Translations under genes and position numbers: made by a program
Part shown: positions 41,346-54,572 of the stretch, one piece after another
Position numbering within the stretch: position 1 is the first letter of the stretch
Layout: each line of letters begins with the position of its first letter
The notes under the pieces: generated by a model
Seen by the model: the letters and a program-made list of their open reading frames with translations, nothing else
What the model was told of the DNA's origin: nothing
Databases searched by the model: none
Source of the DNA: Apiosordaria backusii
Lineage: Eukaryota; Ascomycota; Sordariomycetes; Sordariales; Lasiosphaeriaceae
Length of the DNA: 64,000 bases
Assembly (NCBI GenBank): GCA_030549205.1
Contig: JAUKTV010000004.1
Location: forward strand, 2,418,001-2,482,000
Direction: 5' to 3'

Positions 41346-44300
41346 CTAAGCCAGATAAGGCGCCAAAAACTGTTGCGCATCCGGGCTCACCCTCGTCTGA
41401 ATAAACTGAGCAATCTGCCCATTCGTCTTCTGGTTTGCCTCCTTCAGATACTGCGCCACCCACTTCTCAATGTCGGTGATCTCGGTGAAATCATCTCTGG
41501 GACCGCGCTTGCAAGTGTTGAGAGGAGTAAACCCGATACCGAACCCAATGTCGTCGACATCGTTTTCGTTGAGAATCTCATCACCGAAACCCTGGGCGAC
41601 CTTGGGTGGGTTCTTCAGCAAGTCGAGCAAGTTCGTGCATGTGAAACCCCAACCCTTGGCGTAGCGGGTGGCAAAAGCCTGAGACTCGCACAAGGTCTTG
41701 GTGTAGGACACGCAAGCCAGCTTGCGGTCAACCGGCTTGGCGAACAGGGCGGTGGTGGGGAGGATAATGGTCAGGTAGAAGGGAGTGAAAACGTTGGCCT
41801 GGATGGCATCAGCGTGCTTGATGAAGAAGTCGGTCCCCAGTCCTGGCTTGGCAGAGACGAGATGGTAGAAACGCGCCACGCGAGCCTTGTGGGAATCGCT
41901 GGGGTGCTTCTGGACCCTGTCAAAGACAAGACCAAGAAGATTCGTGAAGAATGGCTCCAGCACCTCACTAATTACTACTGTTAGTCATGTCTCCTTAGTT
42001 TTGTGAATATGGGAGTCACTTACGCAGAGAATGTGCTGATGACGGACTCGATGATGTCAAAAGCATTTTGTTCCGTCTTCTTTCCAGCCAAAAGACGCTG
42101 GAAGATGAGAAGAACGGCCTCTAGCTTGTTCTCCGCCACAATCTCTTGAGCCGCCTTGGGGATGATGGCTGCAAGAAACCTGGACAGAGGAGGCGCGTTA
42201 CCTCTGGTATCCCAAAGAGTTGGTGTGAGAACAAGGTCCAAAAGAGCCTTGAAATCTCCCGGAACCTGGGCTGTGGGGTTGAGCTCCAAAAGAAGGGAGA
42301 AGATCTGGAAGACGAAGGGGATGAACTCGGACACATCCTCGGTGAGAATGAGGGCAAATGGCTCCCACAAGCGACCGATGAGGTTGACCTGGGGCATGCT
42401 GCTGCAGTATCTGTTGTGAGTTAGCGACGTTGACTCTAAGGTGGCTAAGGGACCCTGTATATCTTACCTGACAAGGGCTCCTATGGCCTCAAAGTGATAG
42501 TAGTAGAAGCGTGGGTTGCTGGGGTTCTGCTTGATAACATTGGTGATGCCGTTAAGGTGAGTCAGGATATTGTCAATACCGCACTCGGCCGCTCCCTCCT
42601 TGAGGACGATCAGAACTCTCATGATACACCTCATCAAGAACTCATTCTCTTGCAACTTTGCGGATGAGGGGTCCTTCTCGATTAGGGTGAAGAGGTGCTC
42701 CAACAGATCCTTGGCATAAGGCTGGATGTCAGCGCGAGGGAAAATATGTTTGCCAGCATCATCGGTTAGGTAAAGCACTCTCTCCACCGCAATGGCCGCG
42801 TAAGTGTAGACCACGTAGTTGGACGAACCCAGGTTCTGGATGAGAGGCTGCATAGCGATGTCCCATTGGGTCTTGTTGAGCTGGCTGCGGAAATTATAGA
42901 GGTACTTGATGGCATCAACCTTGGCAATGGGATGAGCTTTTTCACCAACAAGATCACCGGCAATGTGTTGCTCAAAGAACTCCACCACATTGACATAGCT
43001 GTTAACCGTCTTGACGCCGTGAGAGGCTGTGACTGCGCCTTTGGCAGCAATGGCCAGGAAGAGGTACACGGCGGTGTCCTTGGCCTTCCAGTCATTCTTT
43101 CCTTGCTCGAGGAAGTGGTTGATGTACTTGAAGACCACCTGGGTCACCAGCATCTCAAAGTTTCCGAGGAGCTTCTGAAGGAAGTCGGTGGACGCCCTTC
43201 TTCTGGAGTCGGTGTCGGAACCTTCCAGATCATGTCTGATGAACTCGATCGGCTCGTCCTCAAACATCTCGATATCTGACTCTCTGAGTGACACATTTGG
43301 AATGATGACCTTCTCCACAATTGTGCCGAGTGTTCCCTCGTCGCTGAAGATCTGTGCATGCCTAGTGACCGAAGCTACAGCGGTAAGGAATTTCAGGGCT
43401 TGGCAAGTGAGGATATCGTATCTCTTCTCGGGCCCAACACTGGAAAGCACGTTCCATACGTCCTGGGTGAATTTCTGGACATATGGGTTGAAGTCGTCGT
43501 CGTATTTGTTTGTGTAGAGCTGCAGAACCTCGCAGATATCCGACTTGAGATTCTCCAGGGGTGTCGGGTCGTCCTCCTCGCCATCGAAAATTGGATTTGT
43601 ATAGTTGAGATATTTGTGAAGAAGCTCGGTGATGTACTGCAGATGAGTCTCAATTACTGGTGGAAGATCCTGGCAGGAGAGGTCGTAAAAGATCTTGACG
43701 AGAAGGCTCATTGTGGTAAGCCATCCCTTGAGCTCGGCTTCATTGCTAGTGTTTGCCCCAATTTGCTGGTCGGCGATGCTCAACATCTGGATAAAGGGCT
43801 CGCCAAATACACCAACGACATGCAGCACCTCTCGGTTTAGATCGTTGCTGGAGAACAGAGGGCGCCACCGGCCAAAGATGGAGTGTGCAACTTCCAAAAC
43901 GCCATTTGTTTGCTTGAAACTTGTGTTGGAAAGGCGGCTGACAAGATCTTGGGTCAGGGTGTCCCAGCGCTCCCAGAAATCGGAATCGGCTATAGTAGAG
44001 ATGGCCTCGCCGAGTTGGGCCTGAATCTGGTTTGGAGCTTCGATCATCATGCCGACAATCTCCTTTTTGATGGTCTCGATCTCGTTCGCAGCAAGCTTAT
44101 GGGATCCATCTTCGTTCACCCAGTTATGGCGGATGAAGTTCTTAAAGGCAAGGGCTGCCGCGAGGCGGGTCTGTGTTGGCTGTGTGGCATCGTGGACGAG
44201 TGTTAGGAGGGACAGAGAGTAGTTGGGCTGTTCTGATAGAATCTTGAGTTCGGCCTCGGCTGCAGGGGAAGAAAGGGTTAGTTTGAGCTGTCATGAAGCT

Positions 44301-44416
44301 GGAGTCCCACCATGTGGTGCCTAATATAGGTGGTTGAAAGACTTACCCTTGCGATGCTGTTTCGCATCCAACGTCAGGTTGAGCAGCTGTGCGATCTGGG
44401 GCAAATTGGTCGCCAT
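41346..44416 (-). CDS. CSE1: Exportin Cse1/CAS (importin-alpha re-exporter)
   Basis: Minus-strand exons in translation order: 44416-44347, 44259-42468, 42410-42024 and 41967-41346, giving 956 residues (yeast Cse1 is about 960). Donors are GTAAGT, GTAAGA and GTAAGT; all joins keep frame and rebuild conserved sequence, for example GALVRYCSSMPQVNLIGRLW. The protein is all-helical HEAT-repeat sequence. It opens with the importin-beta type N-terminal region (AEAELKILSEQPNYSLSLL, AALAFKNFIRHNW) and carries Cse1-type segments such as SDICEVLQLYTNKYDDDF and FEDEPIEFIRHDLEGSDTDSR. Cse1 binds RanGTP and importin-alpha in the nucleus and carries importin-alpha back to the cytoplasm, so it is essential for classical nuclear import. 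Its promoter lies in the 1.5 kb shared with the divergent Tsc2 gene. Confidence 0.96.
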
Positions 44417-45918
44417 GATGGGCAACTGCTTCTTTTCGCTGGGTATTTGTGATTTGTGACGTGTGCAGTAGTGGCAGGCAATATGACGATGTGAAGGGGA
44501 ACCTGGAAGGCCGAAAAAATGGAAGCAAACCAAAACACCTGAAAAAGAAGCGGTTGACGGTTGCTAGAGTTATGGTGGGGGAGCAGGTCTGGCAGCCTGG
44601 GGTCCAAAATTATCAGAGCCTTGGCTCGCAAGACCACGGGCCACCGCCCACTGGCAGTCAGGGACCTTGTTCAATAGCGCCTTGAAATAGTGGGGAAGCT
44701 CTTTGAAAGAGGATGATGATAACGCCCTATCTGAATCTCAAGCTACCATACAGTAGTTTGCAAACAACCTGGAATTCAGGCCTTTATTGTGTTTGTAGTG
44801 TACCTTAGACTCCAACCAGCCGAGTTTCGTCATTTTCTCATACCTCATGTATAATATACCATACCTGTATTCTTTGACCATCACGAGACCGTCTTTTCCG
44901 TGGCACGGTGCCCTCTGCAAAACCTGACAAAAAATCTCAGTTTTCCATCTCGTCTTTTTTGACTTTCTTTTTCCATCGTCTTGCTGCAGGCCAGGAAGGT
45001 GTGATTGGCTCGGACGCAGCCGTCCCCCAGCCCTTTCGTGGGGTCCATCCAATCGCCGGCAGGCTACAGGCGTGGAGGCGAACTCCCGTTGTTCCCTTGC
45101 TGCCAGCAGTGGGTTTCACTGGGGCCATGTTCCGTCATCGCTGCCACCAAAGACGCTGACCGGTAGCTTGGTTTTTTTGCTTCTGCCAGTGATCGCCAGA
45201 CCGAATTCCAGCGTTATTCCAATCAAAGAAAGCGAGTAAACACAGATCACAAAGTCCTGAACACATCCCGCCAACCGAAACACCAACACACAGCTCCCGA
45301 CTGCACCCATCCGGACATTGGCGCATGTGCCCCAGCTGGTGGCGTGAAAGATTGTAGAGGACCGGTCACCAGCGGCGATTGAGTGAGAGGGTGGGAAGAG
45401 AGACAGAGAGAGGAGGGGAACAGCTCCCCTCACTGGCTGTGTCTCTGTGACCTGCCTCTTCCTGGTTGTGATTAGCACATTACGTGTAAGTCATGTCTCA
45501 TTTGGTTCCAGCTCAAGAGTTTTCCGAATGATTTCTCAACGACATGTCTTGCTTCGACACCTCTTGCGACTTTCCCCCTTAAGTTAGGTGCCCCCGACCA
45601 GACTACACCTTTCCGTCAGGCCACAGCCATGCCATGTTGAGGGAACCTGAGTGGCCTTTGGGTACGAATACATACAGGAGACCTGGGATTCACCACATTC
45701 ACTCCCGCCGTGTTTCGATCAGCCCTCCCCCGTCCCGGACTTCTTGCGCCTGCAGGAGCCGCATGCAAGCTTCCTGCAGGGCTAAACCACTGCCTTGCGA
45801 GTTTCTGGTCTTGGCGTCGGACGACAGACACTGCGACTGCTTCTCTCGTCTTTCTTGCTTTTGATTTTCTTCTGCTTCTTTTGTTTCGTACTGCTTCAAA
45901 GAATGCCGGTATACTGAC
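44417..45918. promoter_or_regulatory. Divergent promoter region between Cse1 and Tsc2
   Basis: About 1.5 kb separating two start codons that point away from each other, so it should hold both promoters. Two CCAAT-type boxes are visible, one in each orientation: ATTGG near 45004 and CCAAT near 45050. The segment from about 45690 to 45918 looks like the C/T-rich Tsc2 leader. No gene is supported inside. Confidence 0.5.
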
Positions 45919-48900
45919 ATGTTGCGCCGACTAGCGTCTCTAGGCCATTCGGCCTCGGAAGACCAGCAACCCATGTCCCCCTCTCCCGGAGAAGACCAGC
46001 CGTCCCAGGAGGGGAGGACCACCGGAGGCCTTGCCGGTGTCTTCAAGGGGTTGGCTGGCGGCGGCAAGCTTACAAAATCACCACCACCTTCACTTCAGTC
46101 CCTCGGTTCCCTTGCCGCCGCCCAGGCGCAGCCATCGCCCTCGACGAAACAAGCCGATGACAGTCCGCTTCCCACGGCCCTTCGAGGGCTTGCCCCCGAT
46201 CAGCTGGAGCAATACGTAAAGTTGAAGAATAAGAATGGGCAACTGAGTGAAAGGGTAGCTGCGGCGACCTCGCTCCGTTATTCAATAAGGGATTTCCCAC
46301 TGAATCCTGTATGTGTCCCCATGCTCCTCCTTGAGCTGTCGGAGGCTGGTTTGCTGACGCTGTCGAGCAGGTACTTGACATATGGTACGCCGGCAAAGAT
46401 CTGATCAACGAAAACTACCCAGAACACGCGCGACAAATTGGCTGGGAACTTCTTACCGAGTGCGCAAAATACACGGCTGCCAGCGAGCTCGAGCGCCGCG
46501 AATACTTTGAGACCCTGACAGCACCGGCAAATCGTGCAGACTTCCACCTTCAGCTCGCTGCTCTGGAAGACCTCACCACAAAAGGTCGGAATATCACCGG
46601 GTTCCCGTACGACATTTTCCCGCTCCTCATTTCCTGGCTGCACGAGACGTATCAAATCGTCAAGAAAGCCCGAAGGCGTGCATTGCGCGCGGGTGGAGGA
46701 TCTGGCAAAGGGAAGTCGGCCGCAGTGGGAGAAGATAAGAACTTCTCGCAGCTGTTTGTGCTGTTGAAGGATGTGATCAAGTTCAACTTCAAGTTCGCCA
46801 GGGACCCTGTGGTTGGGGATTTGCTGAATGAGTTGCTCAATATTTGTATGAAAACAGCATCGGAGGATGACTTGATGGCATGTATCAATGTGATTGAGGC
46901 GCTCGTCACGTTTGGGGCCATTCCAAACGGCAAGCTCAAGGACTGTATCAAAGTCCTCGGGACGATACACCAGCAGTTGCCTCACCTCCAGAAGCAATCA
47001 TGGCACACCATTTCCATCATTTGCAGATCACACCACGGCCAGTCCACCGTCAGGGTCCTGCTGGACATTTTGCGGACCTATGCCACACCGGAAGACAAGC
47101 AGAGAGAAAGCGAGTTGAACAGAGAGATTCGAGGCGCCCTTTCGGTGTTGAAGAAGCTTCTCCACAAATCGACTGAAAAGGGGTACCCCCCTGTTTCCCT
47201 TGCACTTTTGGTTGACGGCCTGGCCAATGTTGCTAGGTCCAGCTACCCCAAAATAGCGTCTGAAACTCTACAGCTTATCAACTCATTATTCAATGACCCA
47301 CGCAACAACATCAGTTCGATGGTCAAGGACGAGCATTGGGCCTCCATCTTCGATGTTGCTGCGCAGTGTGGGACGAAGGCGGCCCCCTCGACATTCGCAG
47401 ATTCGGAGACATCACTTCGTTCACCGCGGGAAGTGCCAGAGGCTGAAAACACGGTTGCCGGGCAGCTGAAATGCCTCGTCGCCCGCATCGAAAAGTTACT
47501 CACGCAAGCAACCGACCTGTTGCAGCGAGATGAGTGCATGCAATTCCTGACCCAGGTGTACCATGCTCTTCCAGACTCGGCTGCTGGCCTTGTCATCACC
47601 TACTTTAAGGAGCATGGGAGCTGCTTTCCCTCGGACGTGGAGTGGAAGAGGAACCTTGACATTGTCTTGGATGGCTTCTTCCTTGCCCGGCACCGGGATC
47701 CGCTTACTCGGTTGCATGCTTTGGAGATTGTCATTGAGGTGTACGACTTTCTTTCCCTTACACAAGATCTCATGGAAGATGACGCTCTTGGTGACATTGT
47801 ACGGCGGGTGCTCTCGGGTATGGTCGAAGAAACGAATACATTGGTCCTTCAAGACACAGTCACGTTCCTCGTCAAAGTTTCGCAGGCGGCAGACACCAGT
47901 CTTTTTGACAACATTCTAGAAGGACTGAAGAAGGTAGTGGCCAGCGAAATGTCCAAATCCCCTCTGGCATTGCTGGCGTCGCCCAAGTCGAGCTCCTTCC
48001 CACCCGGCCAGACTGTGTACTTTGCGAACCAGAGCCTCTCCAACGTGGTCACCAGAGGCTACGTCCAGATTTTCATCCGAACACTCAACATTGAGGGCTC
48101 AAAAGCGTCCAAGGCTTTCTCTGCCCTCGTCCACATTGCCCGTTCAAACTCGTGTGAGGTTGATGCTCGGTTGACGGCCATGAAGATGCTGTTTCGACTT
48201 CGAGCAGACTCGGAATACCAAGTCTATCTGACTACACAGGTTGAGAATGAGAAACTTGCGGGATCACTTTACAGAACTGAAGCGTCGCTTGCAAGGAAAC
48301 TGGCTGAGGACGCAGCACATCCATCCAGGTTGCCAAGGGCCGAGCTCGCGACACGGCCATCACGGGGGATATCATTCACCCAGGGTCAGACGGGAGACAA
48401 AGGGGTCCCGGCGCGGCAAACGCATACCCCCAGGCCTGTGGTCCACCAAGCTCAAAGGTTGTGGTCGGTTCCCGACGCGGATGCTTTACCGGAGGGCCCT
48501 CCTGAAAGACCAAGCTGGTTGCTCATATCCTACCGGGACGAGAACGATGCTGGCGGGGCTGAGTTGGGCCCTACAGGAAGAGCAGTGTTGAACATGAGTG
48601 CTTGGTTAGAAGCATTACTCAGCCTGTTCCATAACGGATGTGACTGGGAGGTTTACAGCTTCGTTCTGGCACATCTTCCCGCGCAACTGAGCAACCATCC
48701 AATTTTCAGGGGCGCCATACCTCACATCCACGAGATTCGGCGTTTCTTTTGCGAAATGGTCAAGACCAGCACCTTTCAAGAACCTCCACTTTCATCGGGG
48801 TTGCGTCGAAGTGATGTGAGCAACTGCCTGTTTCACTCACTCACCATGATCCTGAGTTACCATGAGCACTTCCAAAAGATGGATGAGGACGACTTGGTCA

Positions 48901-51092
48901 GAACATTCATGCATGGGATATCAGACAAAACAGCCAAAACCTGCATCCATGCCCTCCAGGTGTGCTGTCACGAGTTGCCCCTTTCAGTCAGCAAAGCTCT
49001 TGTCACCATTCTGCAAAAGATGTCCCAGGTCATTACACAGCCACTCGTCGCCATGCACATTCTCGAGTTTCTGGCGTGCCTCAGCCGCCTGCCATCGCTG
49101 TATTCCAACTTTCGAGAGGATGAATATCGTATCATTTTCGGTATCTGCGCCAGGTATCTACAGTCAGTGCGCGACAAGAAGCATTCGGCACGCCCTAGTC
49201 ACTCGAGTGAGCCATCAACCCCTAGTATCGTTGTTGCACATCATCCAGATATGCTAGGACAGCAAGCTGCCAACGATGACCTTCCACAGTATGTGTATGC
49301 TCTGGCATACCATGTCATTACCTTTTGGTTCCTTGCGGTGAAGTTGCCTGATCGACCGAGCCATATCAACTGGATCGCCAAAAACCTGTTTGTGGACTCA
49401 GACGGCAGAGCAACAAACGAGGAACAGGCCCAAGTTACCCTTGACTTTATGCAACGTGTGGCGTTTTCGGATGCTTGCGATTCAGCTCAGGACCCCCTTT
49501 TCAATGAGGAGTTCTATGGAGAGATTCAGAAGAGGCGTTGGATTATCGGGAACAGCATCGTTACCATCCGGCAGGCTAAGGAAACGGGTTGGGCTGAGAT
49601 TACTCGACGATATCCGTCAGGTACATCCTCCTTTGCAATCCGTGTCGAATTCTCCCCAATGCCGAATCAGCCATCTGCAGACCAGTCAGATGGGGCGGCT
49701 TGGGAAGGGCGTTTTCAGCACGGTATTACCATCTTTCCCAGTCATTTGCTGATGCAGCTGCTGGCCCCGATGCCTCAAATGTACGATCCCGCTATTCGGC
49801 CTATCCCATTGCCGGATGACGATACGGTCAACCGAGCCATTCGCATCTTTGACAGGAATTCCACGGTCGACGGGCACAAAGTGGGTGTGATTTACATTGG
49901 CGAGGGACAGACCAAGGAAGCCGAGATTCTCGCCAACACGATAGGCTCACCTGAGTACCTAGAGTTTCTCAAGGGTTTGGGGGTGTTGACCAAACTCAAG
50001 GGGGCCACATTCAATACCCAAGGCTTGGACCGGGAGTATGACTTTGACGGCCAGTATACCTACTGCTGGAGGGACCGCGTTACGGAGATTGTCTTTCACG
50101 TTATCACACAAATGCCCACCAATCTGGAGCAGGATCCACAGTGCAACATGAAGAAGCGGCATATTGGCAATGACTTTGTCAATATTGTCTGGAACGAGTC
50201 TGGCCTGCCTTTCAAGTTTGACACATTCCCTTCTCAGTTCAACTACGTCTACATTGTCATCACGCCGGCGCCACAGCGGTCGTTTACATCCATGCGGGAG
50301 ATGTCACAAAAGCGTCAAGATGGTGAACCCCAGCAATTTTCTCCCTTCTTCAAAGTCCAAGTCATGAGCCAGCTCGGATTTCCAGAGATTTCCCCGGCAG
50401 CCGAGCCGAAACTCGTCAGCTTGAAGGCACTTCCCCGGTTTATCCGTTTGGTAGCGCTCAACGCCTCTGTGTTTTCCCTGGTCTGGTCCAACCGCGACGG
50501 CGAGCATGTCTCCTCCTGGAGGAATCGCCTTCAGGAAATCAACCGCCTGCGCGAGAGACACGGTCCAAAGGGTGCACACTACGGGCTGACTCACTCTTCT
50601 GGGTCTGCCGGTCTTGCTACCGCCACCGCTACCGCCGGAGGCTTGCCACTGATAAGCACCAACTCTGGGAATACCCCGGCGTCAGGGACACAGAGCGTAA
50701 TGAGCAATGGAAGCAGCAGCGGAGGGAGCACAGTCGGTCCAGGCGGGATGCTATCAGACTACAGCATTGGCGGTCCTAGCTCGAGCATGACCAGCGGCAG
50801 TAGCATTGGTGGCAGCAGACCAGCAAGTGGGAACCTTCGTGACAGCTTCAGCAGCTTGCGTAGGTCCTCGGTCGCGACGTTCTTCACGAGCAATACTGCT
50901 AATACCAGTGGGAGCGGGACCACTTCTGGAGCCGGGGGGAGTGGGAACGATGGGAGCCATCGGTCGAGCATGTTGAGTACTGCTCCTAGTTCGACTGTGA
51001 CGGATGGACATCATGGGCATGGAGGTGGGGGAGGGGGGAATGGGGATACGGAGGCGCTGGTGGATGCGGTGGATTTTTCCAAGTGGACTTGA
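45919..51092 (+). CDS. TSC2: Tuberin (Tsc2), RapGAP-domain GTPase activator
   Basis: Exon 1 is 45919-46308 and exon 2 is 46371-51092; the 62-base intron has GTATGT, CTGAC and GCAG. The product is 1703 residues, between S. pombe Tsc2 and human tuberin in length. After a disordered start, the body is helical and matches the tuberin domain (NPVLDIWYAGKDLI, LFVLLKDVIKFNFKF, LITYFKEHG-type segments, HVITFWFLAVKLP). The RapGAP domain is at about residues 1270-1480 and includes FDGQYTYCWRDRVTEIVFHV and RHIGNDFVNIVWNES. N1397 in GNDF corresponds to the catalytic asparagine thumb of human tuberin. The tail is Ser/Gly-rich low complexity. With Tsc1 it turns off the small GTPase Rheb and thereby TORC1. 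Budding yeast has lost this gene, so its presence is typical of filamentous and fission-yeast lineages. Confidence 0.95.
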
Positions 51093-51405
51093 TTTACTTG
51101 GAGAGGTATTGAAAGGGATGATGGTTTTCTTTTGTTTTGGGGGGTGGACTACTGGGCTGGAAACAAAGGGCTGGGCTAGGGACTTAAAAATGGTGTTGAA
51201 TGTGGAAGTCTGGCGGTAGTGATGGATGCTTAATGAATGAATGGATGGAAGGGTTGGAATATGGTCCACAAAAATGAACGACGGGTGAGGGTGGGTGGAA
51301 GAGAATAGTGGTATTGTGTGGGATCTCTTTTGCTTTTTGCTTTTCGGAGGGTTTTGGTTGGAGGGGTAGGTATCAAAAATTGATTTTACTGCACTGTGGT
51401 GCACT

Positions 51406-51435
51406 GCACTGCACAAGGGAGCACTGCACAAGGGA
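51406..51435. repeat. Tandem duplication of a 15-mer
   Basis: GCACTGCACAAGGGA occurs twice in direct succession (51406-51420 and 51421-51435), about 300 bases after the Tsc2 stop codon. Confidence 0.9.
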
Positions 51436-53908
51436 GCAAGAACACAAAGGGGTTTGGAACGATTATTATTAGCGACGGACAGGTGTGTATATACCATATT
51501 ATTATTGAAAAGTTGCTTTGTTTACTTTGCCAGTTTTATTGCTCTAGGTGATTACCTTCTTTTGTGAGTGAGCTTTGACGGTCAAGTATGGGGTGCCTAC
51601 CTATTCAGGGGCATATTTTTCGAGTCAACACCAACCGACTATCCTCACTTTCATCTTCGTCGTTGTGTTACGCTCAGAACTTTATGTTCCGAGATGAACT
51701 GGAAGATATGGGGGAAAGATTCGAGGCCCTTTACATGGTTGTGTCGCACCGCTTTATGTGCTTCGGTGTGTTGGTTCTGCTCTGATCTTGTGTCTTGTTT
51801 CGGTGTGTGTGGTGTTGCTCTCCGGACTGAGGCTCTCCCAACTGGCACAGCTCTGTCATGTAAAGCAACTGAGCTGGTGCATGGTTGGAGTTGTTGGTTA
51901 TTTTCATCCCACCTGTTATATTTTCAGCTCGGACTCGGAAAGGTTGGGAGGGGGTTCGGTTGCACCCGATGGAGGGGGGTTGTGCTGTTGTTGGTTGGTT
52001 CTGTTGGTTAGTTCGGTGAGGTTTGTTTGTGTTGGTCTTGATAGGGCTGACGAGTCGTCAAGGTTCTTTTTGCCAGATGATCGCCAACCAGCTGTTGGTT
52101 TTTGGTAATGGTGATTAAGGTGGTGTACATGGCTGTTTTGAAGGGTTGAGACGTCCAGCTTGGGATGATGGTGTGGTATGCAAGGTTTTTGTGGTGATGT
52201 CAACTTCCGATCTTGCATGTGGCCTTCTCTCTCTCTCTCTGTGCGTGTGTTCAAGTTGTGTGTACCAGTCCAGAAATAGTATCCCACAAAAACTCTCATT
52301 TTTTTTTCCTTTTGTTCAGGAGGAAATATCTCCAGTTGGTTGTATACTTAGCTGAAAGGTTGGTCGGCTGGCTTTCTTGTCATTCCATATTTTCGTCCGT
52401 CACATGTCCGCACGGAACCAACTCATGATACGCCATTCCATTCCACTATCATGTCACAAAGAGGTCATGTCATGTCATGTCATATTTCTTCGGAATATTT
52501 CACCTCACCTCACCGCACCTAATTGGGAGTGGATAGTTTAAGCGGCGTTACACAACCTACAACACAGCACAGTACTCGGATATGTGAGGTGCAAAGATTC
52601 TTTTTGATGTCTCTCACCGAGTGGTCTTCATTCATCATATTCTGGGATTCTTTTCTCATAACTTATGAGATATTCAGGTGGGGGGTGCATGGACGATAAC
52701 CGCCGCCACCACCAGCACCTGAGTTATCACCCCTCCCTCCGTCATCCCCCGAATTTGTACCTCCTCCCTATTCTATCCAATTTATGCAATCACACCTCCC
52801 CCGAACTTGAATTTGCTTCCGAACATGCCTTAGTCATTCCGCCAGGTCAAGTAACACAACCCATACACATACACACGAAGACTTACCTAAATCCACGCGC
52901 ATATATTGCGGACCCATACTACGGTACTCACGTCCGTCAAAAGACCGGATCTGACATCTCTGTTTGTTTTGTGGGTATGACGATGGGCGGGCATACATAG
53001 GTAGCACAAAGTCAGTCGTCACGTCGCCCAAAAAAAAGGCTGTTGGTTCCCGTCCTCTTAGTGTCATCACATCCATCCCGCATGAGCCAAACCCGCACTG
53101 TCCAGACGCAAGACCCATGCAGAAGCGAGATGGACCCTTGCCATGGGCCACCGAGGTTTGTTGGAACCAGAAACTAAAGGAGATAATGGAGGTATACTGT
53201 ACATACACTACAATCCATCATCACCATCTGGGAACGGTTGAGGAGGGGGGAACAGGGGAGGGTGGAGAGGGGCGAACTATATCCCATCTCACATATCACC
53301 TTCCCTCTTGTGTCTCCCTGTGGGGGGTGACAGAACCATGTTCGTCCGAGCACAGTGGGAAAAGAAAAGAAAAAGAAGAAAAAAATGATCGTCACCTTTC
53401 AGCCGCAAAACCCGCAGAATGTCACCATCCATCATCATCATTATCATCAAAAACCTTTCGGTCCCTGGTGTCCTGGCCCCAGCCGTGCAGAGGGAAGACG
53501 CACCGTTTTCATTCCTTTTTCGGGTGATCCTCTCTACCTACCCTACCTACCCAGTTGGAAGTGTATTGCGATGTTGAGTGCCGAACGGCTTCCGAACTCC
53601 TTTGGTAGGCACTTCATCGTGATGTTATTGTGATGAAAGGGGAAGGAAAAACGGGTCAATTGGATATTCCGGGGGCGGTGACTTGTGCCTCTCTTCCAGA
53701 AGAATCCTGCCGAAGGGAAATGTCAACAACCTGGGTTCTATGTGATGATCCTTTGTCTACTTACACCCACACTCACACCGACGTGCAGCGGTATCACCAG
53801 CCAAGCAAACAACGTCAAGTCACGGACCCCGGTTGAGGTCAGGGGGCATGAACAAGACGTTACACAAACCCGAGGCATCGTACGCCCACAGAGCACGGGG
53901 CTATGAGA

Positions 53909-53981
53909 TGAGGCCTCAGTATCCCGCAATGAAAGGTTGCGGGGACACAGGATTTCAAGGGCAAGGATATCTGAGGCCTCA
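53909..53981. repeat. Two copies of the palindrome TGAGGCCTCA
   Basis: The perfect 10-base palindrome TGAGGCCTCA occurs at 53909-53918 and 53972-53981. Each is followed by a similar GxATCCC. Spacing is 63 bases. It could be a dimeric factor site or part of a diverged repeat. Confidence 0.5.
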
Positions 53982-54037
53982 GAATCCCCAAATCGAATTC
54001 TTGCGGCGACACAAGCCTCAACTCGGCAACAGACGCC

Positions 54038-54262
54038 TCACTTGTGGCTGGCCAAAACCCGGATCAAGTCATCGGTCACCATGCCTTCGGCTTCCTCAGC
54101 CATTTCATTCATCCGAGTATCGGCACGGCTTAGGTATCTGCCATTAAAAGTCTCCGGTTTCAAATCCATGATGGCCATTCCTGGTAGGGGATATCCCAGT
54201 GTCACGCCTGAGATCATGTGCTCAGGCACATGACGGTAGACATCCCATCTAATAAGCTTCAT
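54038..54262 (-). CDS. Possible small protein or gene fragment, 74 residues
   Basis: A frame with ATG at 54262 that reads as plausible protein: MKLIRWDVYRHVPEHM, a central GYPLPGMAIMDLKPETFNG segment and an amphipathic acidic helix (MNEMAEEAEGMVTDDLIRVL). There are no low-complexity runs. I recognise no family. It may be a short lineage-specific gene, a surviving exon of a decayed gene, or chance. No splice partner was found nearby. Confidence 0.25.
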   Translation of the reverse strand: MKLIRWDVYRHVPEHMISGVTLGYPLPGMAIMDLKPETFNGRYLSRADTRMNEMAEEAEGMVTDDLIRVLASHK

Positions 54263-54556
54263 ATGGCCCGGGATTGGGCGCTTGCCATCAACCCCGCGTT
54301 AGTTGTGACTGTAGAACATCACAAATGGAGGAGAGAGAATAAAGCAAGTTCAGTCATCCAATATGTCGACTACTCATCAGCCTAGCATTAACCACAACCA
54401 CACCGCGTCCGCGGCGTCCGGGGTGGCAGCAGCAGCAGTGGCGGCGGCGATGCTCAACATAAGCGAAAGCGGACGGGGATGAAATGTGCGGGTTCGATTC
54501 TCATGTACGCCGTGTTACATAACTCACACCCGCAAAGATGAGGCGCTGACGCGGAA

Positions 54557-54572
54557 TGTGTGTGTGTGTGTG
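54557..54572. repeat. (TG)8 microsatellite
   Basis: Sixteen bases of alternating T and G in the gene-poor region. Confidence 0.9.

Noticed and set aside
54363..54482. 39-residue alanine-rich plus-strand frame
   Set aside because: Dominated by GCAGCAGCAG/GGCGGCGGCG repeats and too short to support as a gene.
54470..54520. tRNA-like B box (GGGTTCGATTCTC) near 54489
   Set aside because: The bases after the loop do not pair to form a T stem, and no A box is present upstream.
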